A DNA stretch of 64,000 nucleotides from contig NC_084469.1 of assembly GCF_027409185.1 (NCBI RefSeq), positions 37,513,293-37,577,292 on the forward strand, in the 5' to 3' direction. The notes under the pieces are model-generated. The model made no database searches, was not told the origin of the DNA, and saw only the letters and a program-made list of their open reading frames with translations. Shown in pieces: positions 55,561 to 64,000 of the stretch. This DNA comes from Cynocephalus volans. Lineage: Eukaryota; Chordata; Mammalia; Dermoptera; Cynocephalidae. The translations under genes and the position numbers were made by a program. The first letter of the stretch is position 1, and each line of letters starts with the position of its first letter.

Positions 55561-58560
55561 GGGGAAAATGTAGAAATGAAAACAAAAACTCTAGCTCAGT
55601 CCCTGCCCAAACCAACAGCCAGAATCTCTAGGTGTGGAGTTTGGGCATAATTCGTCAAGTTCCCCTTCTAATGCGCGTCCTGGATTCTAATGCACACCCA
55701 CAGCCGAGAATTGAGGATTTGGAGTGGGGGTGGGGCAGCGGGGAGGGAGAGGCAAAGCTGAAGAGTAACAGAGTTCTGAAGTGAAACTGCAGATTTGAAA
55801 CCACACAGGGGATTCCCTCAATAGTGACTGAAATAAGCAAGGAGACCCAGAGTTGAGCAGACATCTGTGTGCTGGGGGAGAGGGGTACGGCACTGGCCAA
55901 GGGCTGTCCCAAAGTGGGGCATGCCGGCATCCAGACCCTCTCCTGCCCACATTACCTTTACTGGTAGAACGAATGTTGCCACATGCCTCAGCCCTTCTCG
56001 CCCTTTTTGAGGCATGCTGGCAGGTGCACCTGATTAGAATTGTAAAATCAGAGAAAGTGGAAACCTAAGGGGACCTAGGAGACCAGAGAGACCCTGGTGG
56101 GGTGGAGGAGGGATTCTGCGGGGGGAAATTGAGGAGCATTCAGGAGAAGTCTCAAATGGAGTGGACTGTAGCTGAAGCTGTAGGGGGGTGGGGCGAGGGA
56201 AGATCGAAGACGCCTTTTGTAAAGGACAGTACTGTCGCTGAGCTGGAGGCAGGTTTCTTAACCTGGTTTAGGATCCCCTGGAACACTTATTAAAAACCAG
56301 ATGTCCAGGCTCTACCTGAACCCACGAAATCAGGATCTCTGGGGTTAGACTTAGGTGTGTGGGTTTCAAAAGGTTCTCCATGTAATTTTGAGGAATACCT
56401 TTGGGTAGGAACTGCTTACTGATAGATGCTGTCTTCAGTTTCTTCCAACTCTGACATTGTGTGATGCCACATTTAAATATAATGTTTCTAGATCTAGGAA
56501 GGGCTGGGGACTGCCTCACCCCTAAGTGACCAAGCCTTAGAGGCTATGACACCTTCACCAACTGGAACCCAGAGGCCTTGGAAAGAAAGTGGGCAGTAAG
56601 GTTCTCCCCCAGTTAACTCCCCAACATTGTGTCTGTACTCAAAGGGGGGTGGGAGGGAGCGAGGAAGTGCAGGTTGCAGGACAACAACAGCAGCAGCAAC
56701 CAAACAACCCATGAGCATCTGCTGCAGTCCAAGGGGGTGGTGAGAGAGGGGCCGGGCGCCACGCAGCCCAGGAGCTGCCTGGACCTGAGACTTCAGTTCA
56801 TCTTTTCCTTTCCCTGGGCTTCAGTCTCCTCATCTGAGAAATGGGTCTCTGGTCTCCTGGGTCCCCTTTGGTCTCCACTTTCTCTGATTTTACAGTCAGG
56901 TATGCATGCCAGTGGCCTTAAAAAAGGGTGAGAAAGGCTGAAGCATGTTGCAACATTCATTCTACCACCAAAGGGAACATGGGTGGGTGGGTGTCTGCAT
57001 GCCAGAATGCCCCACTTTGTGACAGCCCTTGGCCAGTGCTCTCCCCTGCAAGACTGTGCTTGTGAAGCAGGTACCAATTTCACAGATCACAGGAGTGGGC
57101 CAAGATGTAATTGTTATTATTTTCTTTAATTGATTTTATCTTTGTTTTCCAACCTCCACTTCTGCAACAGAGGAGAAAACTAAATTTTTTCAGTATGGTT
57201 TGATAGACAGTCAGTTTGAGATGCTGCCTTTTGCCTTTCCCCGCCCTGTCCCCCAAGGCCTCCTTTAAATTTGGGGAGGAGAACACCTTCTGTTCCATCT
57301 TGAGGGTCCTCTTGTGTGCAATTGTCTTCTGCCCATGGTGACCTCTGCTGAGAAGTGGCCTTGTCCCTGCATGCAGACGCCCTCTGCTGATGTCCAAGCT
57401 CCAGTCTCCATGGCCTCCAGACTCAGGTCAACACCCAGTGTTGACCTGAAGTAAAGGTGTCTTTGCTGCGCCCACATTTATGCCAGGGGTGGATGTGACA
57501 GACGTTAAATACAAATTGTGCGGTTAATTTGAAGAATCACGTGCCTTTGCGATTTGTACTATGAAGGAGAAATGCAGGCAGCTCACAATAATGCAGATGG
57601 GGCCAGGAAGCCTCCCAGACCCTGGTGGCATCAGTGCTACCTTTGTCAGCATAAATGCAAAACTTGAGTCCTTCACTGCTTCCCACCAGAAATCCAATCG
57701 TGCTAAGAGTCTACAGTTTGGGTGCATCCTATTAAAGATGGGACAGGAAGGGTGGAGGAGGCATCGGCTTTCTCCATTTAACCCACCTCCCTCTTTCCAG
57801 ATTCCACTCTCCGACCCCCAAGCGGGGAGCTCATAACCCCCTCTTCCTGGTTATGCACAGTAGCTTTTGCAGCATCTCAAGCCCGGGTGCAAGCCCTCCC
57901 CAGGGCCTGGATTCTACCCCAGGTAGGACTCTGAAGGCATTTCCTTACAATCCAACTCTAACACAGAGTCTCACACAAGATGCCCCCCGCCCCCCCAAAT
58001 AACCCGGTCTCCATTTCATGGCACTCTGATCCCCACACCCAACAGGCCTATTCCATGTGAGGTAGAACTCTAAGTGCTCCTGTCCTGCCCTCTGGAGCCA
58101 ATGGCACTGGGGGACTGTAGGTTGTCACCACTCCCCTACCTTGACCCTCCTGTTGCCACATCATTTGTCAATTTGTCATGACCTCACTACCTCCTATGCA
58201 CCTGGCTGCACACCCCCAATATCAAAGGCCGACAGAACCATTTCCTCTGGTCCACAGTGTGCCGAGCCCCTGACTCGCTGGCAAGTCTGCAAGGGCCCTT
58301 TGTGCCACGCTGTGCTTTGCCACCTCGTTCTTCTCACCCCGCTGCATTCCTCTTCCCAAACCATGAAACCTCCATGGCTTTCCCTAGCACTGGGACAGGT
58401 GGCAAATGGGGACTCCCACCAAGAACATGAGTCCAGGACAGGGATCATCCTTCTGGTAGGATCCTCAGTTCTAGAAAAGCACATTATGGGTTCTTCAGAA
58501 AACTGGGGCCAGCACTGGGGGACGAGCTAACTTAAAAATGGCTCAGCAACCAGACCTTGT
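55561..58560. other. Intergenic DNA with a hAT fragment and a palindrome
   Basis: A MER5-type hAT remnant lies at about 56243-56395 ('tttcttaacctggtttagga', 'ctctggggttagacttaggt'). The palindrome at 57423 and a weak CTCF-like 12-of-14 match at 57377-57390 are noted separately. No gene was recognised; several frames of 60-130 codons overlap on both strands. Confidence 0.5.
57423..57449. promoter_or_regulatory. Perfect palindrome, 12-bp arms, with inverted AGGTCA half-sites
   Basis: The arms TCAGGTCAACAC and GTGTTGACCTGA flank a 3-base loop CCA. Each arm contains the nuclear-receptor half-site AGGTCA (TGACCT on the other side), as an inverted pair separated by 11 bases. Any function is inferred. 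Confidence 0.55.
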
Positions 58561-58569
58561 GGGAAAATG

Positions 58570-59100
58570 TTCCCTTTCTCAAGTTTGTATTTTTTTTCTG
58601 ATTATAAAATTAATATTCATGTAAAAAATTAAATTATAGAAAAATATGAAAATGAAGGTATCATAACCTCCCCACTCAGAACTGACAACCACTAATATTG
58701 CATATTCCTCTCAAATATTTTTTTCTCTACCTATTTATATTTGTCTTTTCAAAATAAAAAGGGGGAGATATATATTTTTATTAAAGCAACACATGCTCAC
58801 TATGAAAATAAAATCATATCACACAAAAATATATTTGTAGCCAACTTTATTTTACCTGATATATTGTGGACATCTTTTCATGTCAGGAACTTTAAATTAA
58901 TATAATTTTTAATGATGCCATACAATTCTATTACGTAGATGTACTGTAGTTAATTTAATAAATCCTACTTTTTAAAATATCACAGTGATGAACATCCCTG
59001 TACATATATCTTTGAACATTTATCCGATTATTTCATTAGGATAAATTCCTAGATGTAGGATGTTAATCTAATGCTTTTGGTACTTATAACCATATTAATC
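58570..59100 (+). repeat. Old AT-rich L1-like 3' fragment
   Basis: It contains 'gcaacacatgctcactatga', 'gtggacatcttttcatgtca' and 'ttaggataaattcctagatg', typical of an old LINE 3' region. Confidence 0.55.
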
Positions 59101-59292
59101 TCATGAAGATTGTGTCCATTTCCAATTCTTCCCTTTTCCTCTCCCCCCACACTGTGAAAGGATTTATTTCCCAACATCTTTACAAACTCTGGTATCACCG
59201 CTCTAATTTGGACCAGTTTTATAGGTGAAAAGCGTAATTTACTGAAATTTTAATTTACTTTTCTTCTGAATGAGGTTAAACTTCATCTTGCA

Positions 59293-59374
59293 TGAGGATA
59301 CTTCAAAAAGTTCATGGAAAAATAGAATGAAAAGATAACACAAATCTTTTCATTAACTTTTTGAAGTACCCTCG
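59293..59374 (+). mobile_element. 82-bp palindromic mariner-type MITE, copy 4
   Basis: It starts 'tgaggatacttcaaaaagtt' and ends 'aactttttgaagtaccctcg', then TA. It has the same 82-bp length as copies 1 and 2 and the cleanest right arm of the four. Confidence 0.85.
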
Positions 59375-59529
59375 TACACTTGCTGGTCATTTGTTGTTCT
59401 ATGAATAGTCTTTATATCTTTTGTCCTTTTTGTTTTGAGATGTTAATATTTTTCTATTTTAAGAACTTTCATATATCAAGGATTTTAGTAATCTCTCGTG
59501 TATATTGCAAATGTTTTCCCCATTTGCTC

Positions 59530-59660
59530 TTTATCTCTTTTGAGCCTTGCAACGATCCCAGGGGATAGGCAGAGCAGGTGGAATGATCTCCACTTAATTG
59601 ATGGGGAAACGATGACTCACGGGGAATGTGTGTCCAGGGTAACAGGGCTGTGGGAAGACC
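59530..59660 (-). repeat. MIR-like fragment, antisense
   Basis: It reads 'atctccacttaattgatggg' then 'gtccagggtaacagggctgt', an antisense MIR pattern. Confidence 0.5.
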
Positions 59661-59784
59661 TTGGTATCCCTGCTGCGAGTGTGGTGCACCACGCTGTCCT
59701 ACTGCCCCAACAGGGACTTGAGCCCCGATGGCACCTGTTAGGACTACAGAGAAATAATTTTTCCCCTATACAAATTAAACTTTC

Positions 59785-59870
59785 TTAAATATTTGGGCCT
59801 CACTTTCTTCCTCTGTAAAGAAAGGAGTTGAACTAAATGACCTCTTAAGTCCTCTTCAGCTCTACTTTCT
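59785..59870 (+). repeat. MIR-like fragment
   Basis: It contains 'gcctcactttcttcctctgt', 'ggagttgaactaaatgacct' and 'taagtcctcttcagctctac', a common MIR 3' variant. Confidence 0.6.
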
Positions 59871-59879
59871 TGATTTGAC

Positions 59880-60384
59880 ACAACAGAGTCATTTGGGCAA
59901 AAGCACTGTCTGTCTTCAAAGCGTGTATGTGGGTTGAATGTGGGTTTGGGGAGGCAGCTGTGTTCTCCGTCTCCATGTAGGACATTCTCCAGGGTGAATC
60001 TCCATGATAGAGTTTCCTTCATAGACACTCCCCAGTCTGTGGGCGAGGAGCTTGGGTCGATCAAGCACGCACTGCAACCGCAATAAACTCCAGCCTTTCT
60101 GTTTTACGCTGGAGAGGAATAGATGAAGGAAGCTACTATTTCTCATGACGCTGCAGGCATCATTAGTGGATCGTAGCACACATCATCTGAGCCTGATCAC
60201 AGCTTCATAATCCTACTTAGCAGTGTATTGTAGGAAGCAGCTATGACTTGATTGGAATCAACTCAGGGATAAACTATTTGTCTTCTTGGCACTAGACTAT
60301 TTTTCCTAATAACGACTCTTTCTTATTACAAAGTTGATATATGTTCATTTAGGAAGGTTTAGAAAATAGGCTTTCAAAAATAAG
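59880..60384. other. Intergenic DNA left of the L1, no gene seen
   Basis: No recognisable feature. The L1's 5' target-site copy should end here, but its 3' partner lies outside the window. Confidence 0.5.
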
Positions 60385-61386
60385 GAGATAACGCGGCTCC
60401 CGCCTGCACCACCAGGCCACTCACCACCCGGTGCTGCCTCCATTTTCCCAGGTGCGGGCAGCTCCGCCCTGCTCGGCCATCACTGAGCCCATTTGCTTGG
60501 CCTGGCACGGGGCTTTCCGGAGCCTGCGGACCGGTCTCCGCTCCCACTCCCTCCGCGGTTCTCTGGCGGGGCTGGGGGCGTGGGGCGCCCGACCAGTGTT
60601 GGGAGGGCAAGGAAGTACGGGTGGGCCGACTGTCACTCCACCACACCCTGGACTCCGGCCCCGGTAAACTTCCTGTTACTGGGAGGCAGATACCATCTCT
60701 GCGACCACCAGTTTGGAAAAAAGCCTAACGAATTTCTGGTTGGGAATAGTGTGGTAGGAGAGTTCCCAGGTCCGCTTGAACCTGCCGGAGAGCAGGCTGC
60801 AGGCGGGCACTAGACTCGGTTTATACCGGGGGGATACAAAGGTGAACAAGACCCGAGAAAGATCTACACAGTGCTACAAAGGCACCCAGAGAGACCGGTC
60901 GTCTGTGCCTAGCAGAAACCTGGTAGACTTCCTGGGCGAGGCGGTCCTGAGCAGGGTCTTGAAGGCCCAGCTGATAGACGAGGGGTGCAGAAGACACACC
61001 CCAGCCCAGCACAGTGTGCACAGAGGGGGGAGACGTGCGGCCAGGGAGGCGGAGACTCGACAGAAACCACACACCCGGTGGGGTCGCCACTGCACGATCT
61101 AACAGCCTGGGCCAGAGCACACGGAACGGGGAGAAGTCCTGTACAGGAAGTGAAAGCTCAACAGAGATCACACACCCTGTGGTACGTGATCCACCAGCCC
61201 AGCAGAGTCCAAGCTGACCAGAAAGGTGGATCCCCGGAGAAGCCCAAGACCCAAGGCAACCACACACACAAGACACTAGAGGCCAACTGAGCAGTCACGG
61301 CGGGAGCCATACCAAATTGGCAACCACAGCAACATCCTAGTTAGTCATTAGTCTCAAACCGGTGGACGGTGAAACCCCCTGCCACA
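60385..61386 (+). promoter_or_regulatory. L1 5'UTR (internal promoter region)
   Basis: About 1,000 bases, CpG-rich against AT-rich surroundings, ending just before the ORF1 start. Two related segments, 'agaaaccacacacccggtgg' (near 61060) and 'agagatcacacaccctgtgg' (near 61160), suggest an internal duplication. In the L1 family this region drives RNA polymerase II transcription; activity here is inferred. Confidence 0.75.
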
Positions 61387-62364
61387 ATGAATAAACACCA
61401 AAAAAAAGACACCAGAAATACAAAAAAATCAAGAAAGTACACCACCAAAAGTTAATAAATCTCATACTCTAGATCCTATAGAACAAGAAGCCCTTGAAAT
61501 AACTGACAAGGAATTTCGAGTGATAATTCTAAGGAAACTGAATGAGATACAAGAAAACTCAGCTAGACATCATGATGAAATGAGGAAAAGTATACAGGAT
61601 CTGAAAGAGGAAATATACAAGGAAATCAATGTCCTGAAAAAAAATGTAGCAGAACTTGCTGAACTGAAGAAGTTATTCAGCGAAATAAAAAACACAACGG
61701 AGAGTTTAACCAGCAGGCTTGTCGAAGTTGAAGAGAGAACCTCTGAACTTGAAGATGGGCTGTTTGAAATAACACAAGCAGACAAAAAGAAAGAAAAAAG
61801 AATCAAGGACATGGAAGAAAATCTGAGAGAGATATCAGACAACCTTAAGCAATCAAATATCCGAGTCATGGGTATTCCAGAAGGGGAGGAAAATGGAGAT
61901 TCCATTGAAAACATATTCAACAAAATAGTGGCAGAAAACTTCCCAGGTATAGGAAAAATCACAGATCTTCAGATCCAGGAAGCTCAACGATCTCCAAACG
62001 TATTCAACCCAAAAAGGCCTTCTCCAAGACATGTCATAGTCAAATTGGCAAAACTCAGAGACAGAGAATCTTAAAAGCTGCAAGAGAGAAGCGTCAAACC
62101 ACCTATAAGGGAGCCCCAATCAGGTTAACATCAGACTTTTCATCACAAACCCTAAAAGCTAGAAAGGAATGGGATGATATTTTCAAAATACTAAAAGACA
62201 AAGATTGCCAGCCAAGAATACTCTACCCTGCAAGGCTATCCTTCCGAAATGAGGGGCAAATAGTATATTTCTCAGACAAACAAAAACTGCGGGAGTTCAC
62301 TACCACACGACCACCCTTACAAGAAATCCTCAAGGGAGTACTGGGTTTGGTTCCTGAAAAATAA
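61387..62364 (+). pseudogene. L1 ORF1 (RNA-binding protein), disrupted by two frameshifts
   Basis: The start ATG at 61387-61389 begins MNKHQKK, but the original frame hits TAA at 61453. The conserved reading continues in the +1 frame, so an extra base in the A8 run at 61394-61401 is the likely cause. From about 61402 that frame is open to TAA at 62072-62074. It encodes a coiled coil ('LKKNVAELAELKKLFSEIKN') and an RRM-like part ('SNIRVMGIPEGEENGDSIEN'). The C-terminal domain (from 'ILKAAREKRQTTYKGAPIRL' to 'ILKGVLGLVPEK') returns to the starting frame and ends at TAA 62362-62364, implying a second indel near 62060-62070. The protein is therefore inactive as written unless these are sequencing errors. 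Confidence 0.85.
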
Positions 62365-62551
62365 CTACCACTGCCATAAAAACCCAAGAAAAATCTAAAC
62401 CCGCTAGTACAATAAAAATGGCATTCATGAAGAGAAAACAAGCTAACAAAAACACTATCTACAACCCAAGGAACCAACAAACAAAGAAACCAAACAGTAA
62501 ATCAGAAAGCAAGGAACAAAAGACACCTAAGACAACCAAACAACCAATAAA

Positions 62552-64000
62552 ATGCTAGGAATAAATCAACACCTTTCAATAACAACTCTTAATGTTAAAG
62601 GCTTAAATTCCCCAATTAAAAGACACAGACTGGCTGACTGGATCAAAAAGCAGGACCCAACTATATGCTGCCTACAAGAGACCCACCTCACCCATAAAGA
62701 TTCACACAGACTAAGAGTGAAAGGATGGAAAAAGATTTACCATGCAAACAGAAAAGAAAAACGAGCTGGAGTAGCTATTCTTATATCTGACAAAATAGAC
62801 TTTAAACTAAAAACCATAAAAAGAGACAATGAGGGACACTACTTAATGATAAAAGGACTGATCCATCAAGAAGACATAACAATCATAAATATGTACGCAC
62901 CCAATGTTGGAGCAGCCAGATTTATAAAACAAACTCTATTGGACCTAAAGAAGGAAATAGACACTAATACCATAATAGCAGGGGACCTGAACACTCCACT
63001 GTCAATATTAGACAGATCATCTAGGCAAAGAATCAGTAGAGAAACACAAGATCTAAACAAGACTCTAGACCAATTGGAATTGGCAGATATCTACAGAACA
63101 TTCCACCCAACAACCTCAGAATATTCATTCTTCTCATCAGCACATGGATCATTCTCCAGGATAGATCACATATTAGGTCACAAATCAAGTCTCAATAAAT
63201 TCAAAAAAATTGGAATTATCCCATGTATCTTCTCAGACCACAATGGATTAAAACTAGAAATTAATAACAAACAAAACTCTGGAAACTATACAAACACATG
63301 GAAATTAAACAGCATTCTATTTAATGACATATGGGTCCAAGAAGAAATCAAGCAGGAAATCAAAAAGTTTATTGAAACTAATGAAAACAATGATACATCA
63401 TACCAAAACCTGTGGGATACTGCAAAAGCAGTATTGAGGGGAAAATTTATTGCATTAAATGCTCACTTCAGAAGAATAGAAAGATGGCAAGTGAACAACC
63501 TAACACTTCACCTTAAAGAACTAGAAAAACAAGAACAATCCAAACCTAAAGTTAGCAGACGGAAAGAAATCATTAAGATCAGAGCAGAACTGAATGAAAT
63601 TGAAAACCAAAAAACAATTCAAAAGATCAACGAATCAAAAAGTTGGTTTTTTGAAAAGATAAATAAAATAGACAAACCATTAGCATGGCTAACAAAAAAA
63701 AGAAGAGAGAAGACTCAAATAACAAAAATTAGAAATGAAAAAGGCGATATTACAACTGATTCATCTGAAATACAAGGAATCATTCGAGACTACTATAAAC
63801 AACTATACGCCAACAAATTTGAAAATCTGGAGGAAATGGATAAATTTCTGGACACACACAAGCTCCCAAAACTGAACCGTGAAGACGTAGAAAATTTGAA
63901 CAGACCAATAACAATAAAGGAGATTGAAGCTGTTATCAGAAGGCTCCCAACAAAGAAAAGCCCAGGACCAGATGGATTCACAGCAGAATTTTACCAAACG
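62552..64000 (+). CDS. L1 ORF2: endonuclease and start of reverse transcriptase (partial, open)
   Basis: ATG at 62552, then 483 codons without a stop up to the window edge. I checked every codon. The N-terminal apurinic-type endonuclease keeps N14 (TLNVKGLNS), E43 (CLQETHL), Y115, D145 and N147 (AGDLNTP), D205 (SRIDHI), and D229 and H230 (FSDHNG), at the same positions as in human L1. This domain nicks target DNA at TTTT/AA. The reverse-transcriptase region begins near the end with [15 protein letters not shown]. The YADD catalytic motif and C-terminus are outside the window, so full activity cannot be judged. Confidence 0.93.
   Translation, partial: MLGINQHLSITTLNVKGLNSPIKRHRLADWIKKQDPTICCLQETHLTHKDSHRLRVKGWKKIYHANRKEKRAGVAILISDKIDFKLKTIKRDNEGHYLMIKGLIHQEDITIINMYAPNVGAARFIKQTLLDLKKEIDTNTIIAGDLNTPLSILDRSSRQRISRETQDLNKTLDQLELADIYRTFHPTTSEYSFFSSAHGSFSRIDHILGHKSSLNKFKKIGIIPCIFSDHNGLKLEINNKQNSGNYTNTWKLNSILFNDIWVQEEIKQEIKKFIETNENNDTSYQNLWDTAKAVLRGKFIALNAHFRRIERWQVNNLTLHLKELEKQEQSKPKVSRRKEIIKIRAELNEIENQKTIQKINESKSWFFEKINKIDKPLAWLTKKRREKTQITKIRNEKGDITTDSSEIQGIIRDYYKQLYANKFENLEEMDKFLDTHKLPKLNREDVENLNRPITIKEIEAVIRRLPTKKSPGPDGFTAEFYQT

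Larger units (their letters stand above)
60385..64000 (+). mobile_element. Young full-length-type L1 retrotransposon, 5' part (runs off the window)
   Basis: Canonical L1 order: a GC- and CpG-rich 5'UTR (about 1 kb), ORF1, a 187-base spacer, then ORF2. The left edge is placed where AT-rich DNA changes to 'acgcggctcccgcctgcacc' near 60391. Retained CpGs and an uninterrupted ORF2 of 483 codons mean a recent insertion. The 3' half, poly(A) tail and target duplication lie beyond 64000. It is an autonomous non-LTR retrotransposon, not a host gene. Confidence 0.93.

Noticed and set aside
57377..57390. Additional CTCF-like site
   Set aside because: Only 12 of 14 consensus matches, with both flanking positions wrong; mentioned but not called.
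61570..62119. Minus-strand ORFs of 130 and 88 codons
   Set aside because: Antisense shadows of L1 ORF1, rich in Ser and Phe because they mirror Lys/Glu-rich coding sequence.

Overview
This is a window of mammalian nuclear DNA carrying one complete protein-coding gene, skeletal myosin heavy chain MYH3 (embryonic isoform), on the minus strand, set in gene-poor, repeat-rich flanks. I reconstructed every coding splice junction by eye. Thirty-nine coding exons (3 to 41), each bounded by AG and GT, join into exactly 1,940 codons with no in-frame stop. Two non-coding 5' exons and a TATA box lie upstream, and an AATAAA lies downstream. Identity as MYH3 rests on the N-terminus ([11 protein letters not shown]), the C-terminus (MVVHESEE), the length, and the motor, neck and rod sequence as I remember the family; no database was searched.

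Organism: there is no Alu, rodent B1/B2, carnivore SINEC, ruminant Bov-tA or horse ERE. The young SINEs are derived from tRNA-Ile. One is a monomer and one a tRNA dimer, and both have perfect target-site duplications. That matches my recollection of the CYN family of colugos (Dermoptera), so a colugo such as Galeopterus is the best guess (about 0.65). A placental mammal is certain, because MIR, L2, MER5, MER20 and L1 are all present.

Layout: 1-24.7 kb is 3' intergenic DNA, presumably towards the rest of the skeletal myosin cluster. It holds ancient L2, MIR, L1 and hAT fragments, a solo LTR, two minisatellites and a divergent set of CTCF-like motifs near 14-15 kb. 24.7-46.7 kb is MYH3, transcribed right to left, with an 82-bp MITE in intron 2 and a young SINE in intron 4. 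46.7-60.4 kb is upstream intergenic DNA with the promoter, two perfect short palindromes and more old repeats. 60.4-64.0 kb is the 5' part of a young L1 on the plus strand. It has a CpG-rich 5'UTR, an ORF1 broken by two compensating frameshifts, and an ORF2 still open at the window edge with all endonuclease catalytic residues present.

No CRISPR array, operon, rRNA gene or functional tRNA gene was found. I did not find a convincing new biological system. The observations most worth checking are the CTCF-like divergent cluster, the two palindromes, the 82-bp MITE family, the weak MYH3 exon 21 donor, the antisense ORF in the L1 5'UTR, and the nested L1-in-MER5A insertions. Repeat family names and the edges of old repeats come from memory and are approximate.
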